DNA of 64,000 nt from Phaseolus vulgaris (lineage: Eukaryota > Streptophyta > Magnoliopsida > Fabales > Fabaceae). The translations under genes were made by a program, and so were the position numbers. Of this stretch, positions 22,434-35,538 are shown in pieces; positions within the stretch are counted from its first letter, which is position 1; each line of letters begins with the position of its first letter. The DNA is taken from contig NC_023754.2 of NCBI RefSeq assembly GCF_000499845.2, positions 16,434,359 to 16,498,358 on the forward strand, read 5' to 3'. The notes below the pieces were generated by a model. The model was given only the letters and a program-made list of their open reading frames with translations. It searched no databases and had not been told where the DNA came from.

Positions 22434-25148
22434 TTAAGAAGTCTTGTCGAGGTCATGGCTGTTCAAATACAGACAATTCAACTCCTCCACGAAATATGAT
22501 GAGACAGGCCTTGGAGAGAATCCATCATACACATTTTCCATCTTTGCCAAGCATAATTCTATCATGTACTTGAAGGGTTCGTGCATCTGATTGAAAGGTT
22601 GGTCAGCAAATTCCTCGAACGGCATCCACTTTGTCAGAAAATTCAAACCACAGCAAAGAAAATTTTAGCATCAGCAACACAGATTCAAATATGGTCACAA
22701 TAGCACTAGGGTGATGAGGTAAACATGCAATACCAATGAATTATATGTCAATGGTGTGGAAAGTTAGTGTTGTAGAACACCAAAATAGACTGCGTACTTA
22801 CAGAAACTACAACATTCATTGGAACCAATGGAGTATGTTCATAAATGAATGTTTGAACATGTTTATTATGTAGATAATGGTCATATAATGTGTCACACTA
22901 ATCAAGTGAAGTGGTTGTTCACAAGTTTTTTTGTCCTAAACATGTGTTTTCTGTTAATATTTTGGCAGTGCTTGTAGAATTGGAGTTTTGAGGTGTTTAC
23001 AGTAGGAAATGCAGAAGAGAAAAAAAAACATGATTTGGCACAGTCAAATAAAAATACCTGAGCTGCCTCAATTTCCAGATCTTGCTTTTTGATGTCGGAA
23101 GAAAGAGGACGCAGCATGCAAACAAAAGATAGATCTGATTTTCCAAAGAATGAATTGTGTGTGTGTCTGAAAATCATAAACATGCGAATGTCAAAAGAAA
23201 AATTATAAAGGAAGAAAGAGAGTCAGGTGAAGAGATGTTGGAAAATTTCAATTTCTTTTATTATGACTTAAGTTTGTTAGGATGTTAGATTCCAAATCCA
23301 ACTTAATGATTAGAACAGAAACAGAAAACAAGTGTCCTTAGTGTTTCCCATCAACTTAAATGCAATATAACTCAGTAAATTCTTTATGGTAGGGGATTTC
23401 TTTTCCAAATCCATGGATCTATATGAAATATCTCCTGAAAAAGTATTAACAAGACTTTTCTTCACAAATTAGAAAATTCATACCTGAATGCTAGTACTTC
23501 CACAAATTCTGTATCAATCTGAACAAGAGTAAAACAGACCAAAATTATAGACATGACTAAAATGCAATAATACTAACATTCTACAACATATATAGGAATT
23601 CAATTTTGTACTGATACTTACTCCTGTCTCTTCTTTCACTTCTCTAATAGCTGCTTCAAAAATCTCCTCACCCTGCAGGTACCAATCCAAGTTTCAATTT
23701 GCTAACAAAATAAAATTATTCTGAAGAATAGATGGATTTTGTCTTAAAAAGTGTGCATACTGCATCAACCACTCCAGTGGGTATTTTCCAAACACCAATC
23801 CCATGGAATCCACCTCTTTTTTCCTGGACCACAAGCACCTACAAGCCCACCACACCCAAAACAAAGGTAACAAACAAAGAAAAAGGAATAGAATGCTGGC
23901 ATGAAACAAGGTTGATTATTTGTAACAAAAAAGTTGATCTACATAATCATTCTTTGATCTCGTTTCAGACCTCTTTCTTATCATTCAAGACAATAGCGCC
24001 AACTCCTACACAATGGGAAGCATTTGGAGGTATTGTGCAGCCAGTTTTGGGAATCCAGTAAACTAGCATTAGATAGTTTGGTTCTGCATGGTGGTACCAA
24101 AAACCCTCCTGCCAGTAGCATAACACAAAGCACATTTATATTAGATCTTACTCTAGTAGCTACCCCAAATGACAAAATTTGACACAAGATGCTTTGAATT
24201 AGAATTGGGCTAAATAAGGCTAACACACCCGATGCATTGCAGATAAGAGAATAGAGAATATTAGATCAAAGGTAAAATTTTGTTATGAAGGGTTTGTCCT
24301 ATTTTACATTATAATAAATAAAAAAATCTTAGTATTGAACCTGAGATGTTGTATGCATGATGGGGAATCAAAAGTAGTTTACAACAAAACCTTAAGAAAA
24401 TAGGGGGAAATTACCTTAACAGCAGTTTCGACAAGATTAACAAGCTCAATAGGTAACTTGATCCAAACACCATCTTTTCCCTGAAATGCATACCAAACTT
24501 AAATAAAGGCCAACTACAGGTCAGAGGTTTACATTTTTATGACTGAATAAATTTTAGGTAAGAAAATTACAATGTGCATGAAAAGTATGTTTTTTTTGTC
24601 TTTTTTTGGATAAAAGCATTCATCCAAAGAGAAGATTCATCTTGAGTTGAAGCGTGTGTTTGCACATTAATCAGCTCACTTCATATTGTATTATTTAATG
24701 GTTGGTTTTAAGGTGTATGGTCAACAGAATCCCTTAGAAGAACTACATTGGCTTCAAATTTTGACTCGTGTAAAGAGGTGCTCTCTAGGCAAACATATGA
24801 TATCAGTCAACCCTGTCAACTAAACTATCTATTGCACCTAAAGAAAGAAAGTGGCCAACTATTACAAGTGGAAATAGGCATCACAAAGTGGATAAACCTT
24901 TTCAGATGAGAGCTTAATGCAAGAAAGTACCATTTTAGGCTTTAGATGATAATCTTCACCTGTTTTTTCCAATGTAAAAGTGAAGATCTAAGCAAAGTAG
25001 CAAAAACTTCAGAGTCCATAGCCTCCTTTAAGTCCACAATGACTCCTCCATGTGCATCATTGGTGGCTCGGAGAATTTTAACACATTCAAATCCATTCTC
25101 ACACAGTCGATCCCCTAATAGTGGCGCTGGACTGGCTGAGACTGACAT
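22434..25148 (-). CDS. Nudix hydrolase (NUDT2/6/10-like), 8 coding exons, 286 aa
   Basis: Minus-strand coding exons: 24960-25148, 24415-24480, 23971-24108, 23761-23838, 23622-23672, 23484-23518, 23058-23166 and 22434-22628. All junctions are GT-AG and keep frame. The Nudix box is complete: Gly153, Glu159, then REVKEETGI at 167-175, matching GX5EX7REUXEEXGU, which binds the divalent metal and cleaves the diphosphate. Upstream are the plant pre-Nudix region (GGVIVDLKEAMDSEVFATLL) and WYHHAEPNYLMLVYWIP. The C-terminus has SDIKKQDLEIEAAQWMPFEE and a final LNCLYLN. Arabidopsis members of this clade are cytosolic ADP-ribose and NADH pyrophosphatases of about 280 residues, so the length is typical. 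The exact substrate cannot be read from sequence. Confidence 0.93.
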
Positions 25149-25156
25149 GGACTAAA

Positions 25157-25825
25157 CTGCACAATAAATGAAAAAATGATAAAAGTCCAAAAGGAAGTTC
25201 TAATAAAATAAAAAATTTGAGAAGTTGAACACTAATACCACATCTAGATTCTAGAAATAGCTGCAGAATTGTTGAATCACAAGCCTATACATTGTCTAAA
25301 ATTCACAAACTTGCACAACTGTACAGGTGGCTCCACCTATGCTTAATAGGAAAACTTTTGGTGGAGATTTCCTATAGAGTGGCAAGATTGTGAATCCATG
25401 AATCATACAATGAAAAATAGACTCACTCTTTATCCAAACCACTGAAACAATTTCAAGCTGCATCTTTTGTTTTGACAGTTCTAGATAACAAACAAACTAT
25501 ATTCAAATCAGTGCTTAAAATTGGATTCAAGGTAGTTTAACTGGGTCTGCTAATTCTAAAAATCCATCACCGAATTTGCACACTTCATGTGACAACATAC
25601 CATTTTAAAATCTTTTTATATCAGTTTACTCTAGAAGTACTCACTAAGATAAAACAAAAGAAAAGGCAGATTCTAGAAAACTCTACTGTCTCAACTAAAT
25701 CATATTCAATCTGAGACACACAGCACCAAAGCCAAGATGGCATGGCACAGACAAGTTCCACAGATAACTAGAATCAGCTAGCACACAGCAGTGTGACCAA
25801 GAAAAACCACACCAAAGAAGATTAC
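25157..25825 (-). other. Leader intron in the 5' UTR of the Nudix gene
   Basis: On the minus strand a good donor (CTCAAG|GTAATC, exon edge at 25826) and acceptor (TTGTGCAG|TTTAGTCC, exon edge at 25156) bracket this interval, just 8 bases before the ATG. A leader intron is inferred from these sites and from the TATA box further upstream. Confidence 0.55.
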
Positions 25826-25973
25826 CTTGAGAACAAACTCAAAAAAGAGATTGAGATTAACTGAAAACTTGAAGATTCAAAGGCTAAAAGGAGACCACAG
25901 CCACAGGGAACATACACAAAGAGAGAGCACTAGCTAGTGGAACTTGGAGAGTTACAAGTAATGAGGTTGCAAT

Positions 25974-25979
25974 TTATAG
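25974..25979 (-). promoter_or_regulatory. TATA box of the Nudix gene
   Basis: TATAAA (in TTCTATAAATTGC) on the minus strand lies about 150 bp upstream of the proposed leader-exon donor. Transcription would start near 25945. Confidence 0.5.
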
Positions 25980-25999
25980 AAGCTGGCTTACTCTGAGTT

Positions 26000-28850
26000 T
26001 CATAAGTGCGTAGTGACGTGTACTGCACCCCTTAGTGAACCAAGGCTTTGCCATGTCTTCAATTCATTAGTAGCCGCCCGCACTATAAACTTGGTAACTG
26101 GTCAGAGTATTAGCTGATTGGGTAGTCTTCAGCAACTCCTTGCATCAGTATGAACAAGGTTATCTCTTAGCCACATGATTTTGAAATCCCTCTATACACA
26201 CACACACATATATATGTATATATATATATATATTTCAAACAAGTCCGTGTTCGTAGTTCAAACCTTAGAAGACCATTGACCCTTTGTGAACTATTTCACG
26301 ACTTTACCCTTTTCTTAGGCACATGATTTTGAAAATGCTATCCCTCTGTATGTACACTTTTTTTTAGCAAGATTGTTTTCAAAGTTCAAACCTTAGAAGA
26401 CTCATTGACCCTTTGTGGTCTCATTCATGAATCATGAGGCTGTTTTGTCCTCAAAATACTGTTCCTGCTCTTATTTATATGCACAAGAACAAACACACCA
26501 GGTCAAGGTGGAAGATTAACAAGCATATTATAAAATACATATACTAAAATGAATCAAGCATTAAATTAACCACCGAAGCATCTGTAGGTGTGGTGAACAC
26601 TTTTTGGGACCCAGCACTTGTCCCATAATTTTCATATATAAAACTGAAGTTACTCTTGTTTTTCAGAGATGCAAATTTATTATCAGTAAAACCGTTAAAG
26701 TTTCTATGAATTAGCTGAATAAACCAGATAAAATTAGTTAAAATTTAGGTTTACATTATACATTAATTTGAGTGTCTGTCATTTGTACCACGTTTTATTA
26801 CATATACACACAGAAAAACTTTAGTTTTTCATAAATGCATGATACTAGAAGTAGCAATACCACGAAATTCAAGATCACTCTTAAAAAGTTGAAAGCCAAC
26901 ATGGTGGCTCCTTGAACAGAAGACGGTGGTGACAGTGACACCAACCATGTCAATTGAATGTAATCCTCAATTTCTACATAATGGGTAGTATGGCACCACT
27001 AAGTCAAGAGATGGTAAGACACCACCACCTCCTCATAGTCAAGAAAAGGAGAGATGATGAACCACCACCAAGTCTAAGGCATCATAACTCCAGACCTCTT
27101 TCATATTCAACCAGATAAAACCTAATTATGGAATAGGTATTTGATAGGACTTTTTTACCAATTACGGTAATTAATTCGTAAAATTGCATCTATTTAGTAA
27201 AATATCATATTTTATAAAAGACTGAATGAAAAATTAGAAGTTAAAACTACCATCAATATCAACATAAAAATAGCCATATCAACATAAAAATAGCCATGTT
27301 TGGATTTTGTTCAATCAAAGTGTTCTTAGAAAAGACTAGAATGATATTACAAGATTATGTTGTATTGAGATATGAACTTTAAGCCTAATTCAATCTTATG
27401 AAATCAGTTTATTAAGATATGAACTTTAAGCCTAATTCAGTCTCATTAAATCAGTTTATAAGAGAGGTTTATACTCACTATATATTATGAAATATATTAT
27501 GAAATGTCTTAATATCTAGTTGATGTGGGATCTTTAACACACTTCCTCGAGTGTTGTGCCTCTCCCTCTATTTATACTACTATGGATGGACTCTGACTGT
27601 TATGGGTCTGCTTTTGAGTCCAGTTGGATGTCCAATTGCACTTTAATCATGTTTTGCGCTTAACCTAGTTTATTCTCGTCTAATCATGTATTTGATTGTT
27701 ACTAGTCGGCTTTTCGGTCATCCGGTAGTACACAAACGACTTACCGTACAAAACATAAATATAAATAAAAGTTTGACTAATTCAACACGTACAAGTAATG
27801 ATTACAAGAATAAGTAAAAGAATTCATACATACAATTTATGCAATGTAACGTTGATAATGGTGATAATGTAGTAAGGTTTAAATATTATTGTGTGACATG
27901 TTTGAATGATAAAATATTGCATGTTACAATAAATAAGGAGCATCTTTTGTGTGATGAATTTCTTTGAATACAACATGCATGTGACATGATAAATCATTAG
28001 GTATGTCAAATGGAGTAGTTTTCTAATTCAACCATGGATGTTATATTGAAAAACATGATTTGCGATGTTATAGCACAATATTTTGCTTAAGCGTATGCGT
28101 ATGAAATATGTATAGTGATGTAAAGACTTTATTGTATTTTTGTTCAAGTAAATTCACACGATCAACAATTGTGATAAGGTTAATGAATTTAAAGACAATT
28201 AATGGGTGAATGGATAAAAGACACATGTATTTTGGTTGTTGATGGACATGTTGCAGAAGGAAATACACTATCCAATTGAAATTATTAGGAAAAAATGTTT
28301 TACATAATCGGTAAAAAGTATAAAAGGCACATGCATAGTGTAATATTTATATTTTATAAAGAAAAAAGTTTGAAGAGTTAAAAAGATGTCTCAAGTGTCG
28401 ATCTTCACGTTACAGGGTAAATGATAATGACTAAGACAATAATAAGGAGGTGACAAAGGACATTTTGTCTATGAAAGTTGTTTGATATCTTTCAATGATT
28501 TAAGTTTGGTGTTTGCTTGTGAATCTAGGTGTTGCTAAAAATCTTTCATGGTATGCAAATAGGAGGAAATGTGATAAGGGTAGCCATACAAATTGACTCA
28601 CCCCATTTTGACACACTTCACATTTGATATGCTAAAAATGGATTAGGATCGTTGGCTTACATGAAACTTTTGTAGGCTAATATGTTTGACTCGTCTTGCA
28701 TAGATGTGGCCTTGTGGGGTGACCCACACACATTTTAAAAAAATTGGAAAAAACAACCTTCATTAGCAATCTTTTAATCCTTTTAAGTATCTCATAAAAA
28801 AATTTAGACGTCATATGTGTGAATATTAAATGTTTGGATATCGTAGATTT
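26000..28850. other. Intergenic DNA with a legume LTR-like remnant
   Basis: No gene seen. At 27369-27560 the sequence TTTAAGCCTAATTCA, present twice with a 47-bp period, is followed by AGTTGATGTGGGATCTTTAA. This resembles a widespread legume LTR or TRIM segment. A (TA)n tract is at about 26205-26232. Confidence 0.45.
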
Positions 28851-29660
28851 GTAAAAAGGTTTCACCCATATGATAGATTGAAAAAAAAACTTATAATACA
28901 CAAAAATGATGACATTTGCCTTACTTCATTAATTGGTTTTGAAATTTGTGAAAATGTCAAACACAATAGTGTTGTTTTTTAAACAACAAAGAAGAAGACA
29001 ATTGTGATTGATATATGAAAGAAAAGTTTAATATTCTTCTATCTTATCTTTTGTATTGGTTCATGTTAGATGTAAGTACTATACAAATGCAATGTATGCG
29101 AAAAAAAAATGGTGTTTATTTGAGATATTTCTCAACATAGAAAACAATATGACATATAGTTTGAATGCTCTCATTTATATTTGATTGGAATTAATATACG
29201 GGAGGAATTTACACTAAGTAAAGTTGGTAAGCATGCACACTTGATTCCGACATGTTACACTTTGTCTAAAAAGGAGAAAACAAATTTCATTCAAGGTCTA
29301 AAAAATGTGAAAGTATCACAAGGATACTCTTCAAATGTTAAAAGTTTGTTATCTATGCACAATCTAAGTCTAATGATTGTCTCATCTTGATGTCATAATT
29401 ATTTTACATGGTTTTTCATGTGAAATTTTACCTACAAATATGAAACATATTATAAATTTATTATGCTTGTTTTTATATGCACTGGAGTTATTGATCTCCA
29501 AAAGTTAAATAAACTTGAAAAAAGATTGTTGTTATTTTGTGTCAACTAAATATTTTTTTCTCTCTCTATCTTGTTTTGTCATCATGATTTCATTTCTTGT
29601 TATTTTGGAAGAAAAATAAGATTATATGAATTAGTTTATCCAATATGAATGTATTGTGTT
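28850..29660 (+). pseudogene. CACTA (En/Spm) TNP2-type transposase remnant
   Basis: Several frames on the plus strand together resemble a stretch of plant CACTA transposase. The clearest part is 29181-29390 with INIREEF, CYTLSKKEKTNFIQGLKNVKV and GYSSNVKSLLSMHNL. Before it, 29030-29180 fits the conserved histidine-rich block degenerately (NAMYAKKK, then LFEIFLNIEN). After it, a shifted frame gives GVIDLQKLNKLEKRL. Frameshifts and stops throughout show it is dead. No terminal repeat of this element was identified nearby. The region before 28850 may also belong to it but is too decayed to call. Confidence 0.75.
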
Positions 29661-30170
29661 TAAATATATATATATATATATGAAGATTTTAGAAAATCAT
29701 ATGAAGAATCAATATCATATTAAAATTTCTATTGTTGAAAAATACATTATAAAAAAAGATATTGAATTTTATTTAAATTACATATAAAAAACAAAACATA
29801 AAACTTCCTATAAAATGTTTATAATTTTGAGGATGACTCATGAGATATACCTATGATAATCAAATATTGAAAAAAAATTATGTGTATATTAGATAATAAA
29901 ATATTAAGAAAAAAAATAATTAAAACAATTTGAATGTTGATGTAACGTAAGAAAGCTTTAATAACATGTTTAAATAAAAATAATAAAAGCTCACTTAACA
30001 CTTGAAGTAACTCAAATATATTTTATGAATATAGATATATTAACATATTGTATAAATATTTATAATAACATTTGTAAAGTAGGTATAGTATAAGCAAAAA
30101 AATAAGATGACTGAAATGGTAAAAACAAAAAAAATACAAAATGTATGATAAAGTTTAGTTTAAGAAGTGA
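29661..30170. other. AT-rich DNA, no gene seen
   Basis: Contains a (TA)n tract at about 29663-29683. Nothing else is recognised. Confidence 0.5.
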
Positions 30171-30369
30171 ATGAGAAATTGACGAAGTGGGTTTTTCCAC
30201 TTCCCTCCCTCTCTTACAGTCTATTCGAGTTCCAATCTTGATCTTTTTCAGATCTCTCTATGCACTCATCACAATCCCAATCTCGATCTATCATCTTCTT
30301 CTTCACGAATTCACCAATCTCATTTCGTTTCATCATATTGAATTGTGAATTGGAGCTCAATCCAATCTG

Positions 30370-30603
30370 ATGATGGCTTTCCCAAACAACCACCACCCAA
30401 ACACCAACACCAACACCCACCCTTCTCCTCCTCCCTTCGACATGCACTCCTTCTTCAACCCTCCGCCCCCTTCGTCAAACCCTAACCCTAACCCTAGCCC
30501 TTCATCCTCATACCCTCTACCCTTCCCAGCTGTCGCGCCCTTTCACTTCCCGGCCTTCGATCTCCCTCTCCTACCCACTCAGCCCATCCCTCCGCTCCCT
30601 CTC
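30370..30603 (+). pseudogene. 5' end of a proline-rich gene, cut by a copia element
   Basis: A pyrimidine-rich leader (about 30190-30365) leads to ATGATGGCTTTCCC. The encoded N-terminus (PPFDMHSFFNPPPPSSNP, then Asn/Pro- and Ser-rich sequence, then FHFPAFDLPLLP) stays open and codon-like until about 30603. There the reading runs into copia-derived DNA and stops at 30624. FDMHSFFNPPPP recalls the N-terminus of plant VARICOSE/EDC4-type decapping scaffolds from memory, but this short low-complexity piece cannot prove it. No downstream exon of such a gene is seen in the following 4 kb, so this is probably a truncated copy. It could still be transcribed from its own promoter. Confidence 0.55.
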
Positions 30604-32466
30604 GGGTATTCAGTTGTATTGTGATGAGTAGGAGAAGAAGGTTGGTTTGATGGAGGTTCAGGTGCATTGTGATGAGTAAGAGAAGAAGGTTGATCGAGTG
30701 AATGTTGGACAGGAGTGGGTAAAATACCTTGTAATGGAGGTGAGGATTGTGTCTGTGACTGGCAGAATGGGAAAACACTTTCATGGAAGATGACATCCCG
30801 ACTTGTATAAAAAGTGTCTACATCTATATCAAATAATTTATATGCTTTTTGACTGTGAGGATAACCAATGAAGATGCATTATCAGGCGCGCATATCAAAT
30901 TTTTGCTTAGGTGAAACAACAATAGTTTGCGTAACAGAGGCAACCAAAAGTGAAGGTGATTTGATTATATAGTAGCTCAAAAGGTGATTTATTTTTTAGT
31001 AAAGGTGATGACAAGCGATTAATGATATATGTGGCGGTTAAAACGCATTTTCCCCAAAATTCTAATGGTAAATTGGATTGAAATAGGAGAGCTCGTGCTG
31101 TGTTTAGACGCAAGTGCGTTGACATTCAATACTTTTTTGAGAAAAAAATCATACATTGAAATAAATTCCAGTCCGTTGTCAACGCGGATGGTTTTAATAG
31201 ATGCCTGAAATTGATACGTGCAAATGTAATGAATGACTCTAAGAGATGTTGGGTTTCAGATTTGTGATTCATAAGAAATTGAGAAATAGTCAAGTACATC
31301 TAGTATAGTCATCGACTATAGTGAGAAAAAAAACGTTTTCCAATATGAGTTGGGGTTTTATGAGGACCCCAAATGTCACAATGCAATAGATTAAATGGAG
31401 AATGAGATTGTATTGTGCTTAAAGGAAAGGGTAACCTTGTCGTTTAGCTTTGGGACAAATACTACAATTATTATGAATGGTAATGAGATTTTTAATGATA
31501 GGGATAGGTAGTAAGGAAGATACAAGTTGTAGACACGCGAGAGAAGGATGTTCGAGGCGCTTGTGCCATAAATCAGGATCGGGGTCGATATTTGAGATGC
31601 GTGGGCTTGTTTTGGAAGAGGGGTGGAAGAGGGGACATGTAGTATAAGTCTGCGTGTTGTTTACCCGAGCCAATCATCCTCCCCGTAGCCAAGTCCTGTA
31701 AAACGCAACCGTAAAAACGACACAACAATTTAGTGAACTGATTATGTTACTAATGGACATGAGATTTAAATTAAAAGAAGGAACACAAAGAACATCTTTG
31801 AGAGTGATTTTGTCATTGAATTTAATAATTTAATTGTGTCGGTAGATGAGATGGGCGCAGTTGAGTACGTGGGCAAATTAACATTTGAAATAAATGATGA
31901 TGGAGTGCGTGTGAAAAATTGTGAATCAGATGCAATGTGATCGGTTGCTCCGCTATCCAAAATCCATGGTTTCGTAAAAGCATAATTAGGAGAGGAGTTA
32001 TGGGCAAGCAGACCTGCAGAGCTAACAAATGTGTCACTTTTACCGTTATTGTTGAGCGAGTAAATAGACTTTGCCAATTGCTGAATTTGTTCGGCACTGA
32101 AGCCTTGTACGAGGTTTCTATTGGACTCGTTACTGATGAGTTCTTTTTCAGACATGATTTTTATTTAGGGGATAAAAAAAATGGAAAGGTTGTCAGGACA
32201 CCAAGATTGGTGCTCTGATACCATTTAAGAAAATGATAAAAAATAATAAGAAGAAGAGATGTTTTTATTCTCTTATGTATATAATTACATCACTTGATGT
32301 ATAGAAAGGAAAGGAGTTTCTCTCTACAAATTACAATTTAATTAGGTAGGATACTAATCATGAGATTCTATCATTATTAAATTAATTACATATAATTGGA
32401 TACAATATTACATACAATAATTACATATAATTTGATAATTATTATTTTCTTAATATTTTTCTTTCA
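30604..32466 (-). mobile_element. Ty1/copia element, 3'-truncated, with 5' LTR and PBS
   Basis: On the minus strand the order is 5' LTR (32234-32466, TG...CA ends), primer-binding site complementary to initiator tRNA-Met (TGGTATCAGAGCAC, 32210-32223), end of gag, and protease (WILDSGATDHIASDS, 31766-32155). The GAG-pre-integrase zinc motif follows (LWHKRLEHPS and CSICPKAKRQ, 31419-31673), then a broken integrase ([17 protein letters not shown], 30907-31125) and its C-terminal linker. Reverse transcriptase, RNase H and the 3' LTR are absent. The element ends where the plus-strand proline-rich gene piece ends. Confidence 0.85.
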
Positions 32467-33438
32467 GGTTATTCTTGCAACTTTTGGGTCTTTCATTATG
32501 TGAAAGAAACATACTTGTCAAAAATAGGCTAAAAAAAAACAGATAACCACCAGCAAAATATGGTAGAGTCTTCCCGAAGGGCAGAAGAACATTGATAAAA
32601 ATTTGAATGGCCAATTGGCTGGAGGCGTGAAGTAAAAGCGCGGGTTTGGAATCACCGTCCTTGCTATATGGTGATAAATGTCAAATACCCAGTTTCTGCT
32701 TTCATTGTGAAACTAAGACAAACCAGAAAAGATAAGAAATATCGCTTAAGATTCATGTATTTATTTAAGTCGTGGACACTATGATTACCGTATTTACCCA
32801 GTAATTAATCAAAGACAATTTATTTTTTATATTTCTATCTTATGAATTTTGTACATTATAATACCGATTATAATGAAGATATGAGGGATAAAAATATAAA
32901 GAGTTACTTAGATTTAGTTAAAAAAAATGATGTGTTTTATAGAAATATAATTTTAAAAAAATAGTCTTATTATATATATAATTAGGATATAAATCTTAAA
33001 TTACAAATAGATTTTTTAAGATTGAATAAAAAAGTTTTTAGTGAATTAACTTTGAATTTTTCATTAAAGTAGTTTTTTATTGGACTTAAAAGGTGTGGTC
33101 CCTGTGATTGGAAATTGAATTTTAAAACTTCAAATCAAATAGCAAATAGCAAGTCACCCTAAAAAATATAAGCTTCACCAAAAGGCCTAAAGAAAAAAAA
33201 ATAAAATCCAGCACATAACCTTATATGACTTAACACGATTTTACTTCAAATTTTACAATAAAACTACAAGGAATACAACTAAAAGAAATGCAAGCATTAC
33301 AAGATATAAACTTAGATACCACACATTATTTTGGCTTATTTGATTACAATAAATATAAGGATTACATCATATCATCCTATCAACTTATAAAACACATTGT
33401 CAAACTGGTGGTTGTTCTTTCCAAAATGATTTTTTAAA
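32467..33438. other. Non-coding DNA between two inverted LTRs
   Basis: No open frame or element end was recognised in this interval. Confidence 0.5.
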
Positions 33439-33657
33439 TGGAACACATATTATTAAGGAAATAATAATTATTATATGTAATTATTGATTATTGTATGCAA
33501 TATTGTACCCAATTATATACAATTAATGTAATAATGATAGAATCTCATGATTAGTATCCCTATCTAATTAGATTGTAATTTGAAGAGAGATGATGATGAC
33601 CATGTTTACTGTATATATAGTTATTTCTTTATGTTTTTTTTACGTAGTTTGTTATCA
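33439..33657 (+). repeat. Solo LTR, inverted relative to the copia LTR at 32.2 kb
   Basis: The reverse complement of 32234-32466 aligns with this stretch. Both share AATAATAATTAT near the start, AATGATAGAATCTCATGATT in the middle, and an ATCA end. No PBS follows its end and no matching target duplication was found, so it is a solo or recombined LTR. Confidence 0.75.
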
Positions 33658-35538
33658 TGGTTCAATTATGAGTTTTGAAATCACCACACAAAGAGATTGA
33701 ATATCAAGTAACGCTAGTTCAAAAGAAGTAACTTTTTATATCATTAGCAAACTAAATGACTCATGATAATACTTTATACCATTTATGATTTTGTGTAAAT
33801 GTATGCATATATGTGTAAATAGAGTAAATAATAAATTTGGTAGAAACATTGTCACTTCAATATTTGAAAGTCACTTTAGTCCAATCTCAAAAAGTCACAT
33901 GGCTTATTTATAATAATAACAAACTTTTGATGACTAAAGTGATGATGAAGTTAAATTTATCAATAAAATCTTGAGATAAAAACTTATTTTAAACTTTTTT
34001 TATTTTCAAAAATTAATATTACAAGGCTTTACACTTTCAAAGATTAAACCATGGTTTTATCTTATGCATATGTGCAAGCTTCTTGTAATGCAAACTATTG
34101 ATTTTTGTTTCTAAAATTGATTTTTATTTAAAGATTTTTTTATGAACTACCTAATATTACAGATAAATATAAAAGAAAATTCAAGTATTTAAATAAAATT
34201 TAACTAAATCTAACTCTTATTTATATTGTAAAAGATAAACTAATCATGGTTGTTTTATGTGCATGATATTAACATAAGACAAAGAGAGGTCTATATATTA
34301 AAGAAAATTAGAATAGTTGACTTATGTTAACGTTGATTATTATAAAAGTAAATATATTATTTTTGGTTACGAATTAATGGTGACTTTCATCATGTACCAT
34401 AATCAATGAATCCTTTTTTCTATTACACAAATCATAAAGCAAATTAAAAAAATATTTTAAAGTTTACAAAGCATATGCATTAAAAAAAAAATTGATCTTA
34501 GAGTAAATAAACTACAATAATCTTATTATATTTCTTCTTTAAAGAAAATATACCTATAAGTTTATAAAAGAAGGATAAGTGAAGAAGGGAACCAATAATA
34601 CAAGGTTCCGCACTGCAACTGGAGAGAATATTAATGGTGAAGGAGGAGAACTATTCATCACACGTCATAAGTGCAAACTAGTGGACTTTCAAATATTTTT
34701 AATTCTTTTTATTAGTGTCTAAGGTCTACATAAACACAAAATAACACATTTTACATCATATAATCTAATAACATAAACTTCATAATATTTTTAAAATTGT
34801 GTAGGTAATTATTATTATTATTATTCATCTTAACAATTTTTTTTAAAAGAGTATATGTATATACGGTTTTGGAAGGCGAGTATCCCTAAAATGATATGAT
34901 CGTTATAGTCTCCATATATCCCATAAAGACTCATTAAGACAACATGAGTAACGTAATTATGACACATAATTTTATCTAAAATTCAAAGGTTAATTTGGTA
35001 ACCTAACTTAGAGATCAAAGTACCATTACGATTTTATAAATAGGTTTACTAACTAAGACAAAAGTACACATTAAATCATATTTATTAGACTCACCTGCCT
35101 CACACCGAGCATTGACTTAGACATCAAAGAACCTTTTGTAGGTACACCACCCACACTGATTTAAGATCAAAGATCACACGACATCATCAATCAAGATCAA
35201 CAACAACTTAGACAATAACTTAAGGGAAGATCGAAACTTTTCTAACCTTTTGTAAGTACAGTATCAAATCCATATCTCACGAATAATATATTACATTATA
35301 AATTTATAATATTAGAATTTTATTGAATTAATATATAATGTAAATTTATAAATGTTATTACAAATTTTAATATATATATATATAAATAAAACATTAATTT
35401 AAAGTTTAATAATCTTTTTGTAACAATAAATTCTTTTTATTAATTAAGAGAAAATAATTAATGTTCATGTGTCTATTTAAATTGATATACAATTTATTAA
35501 AAGTAGTTTTTTTATAAATAAAATTATTTATTAAATTA

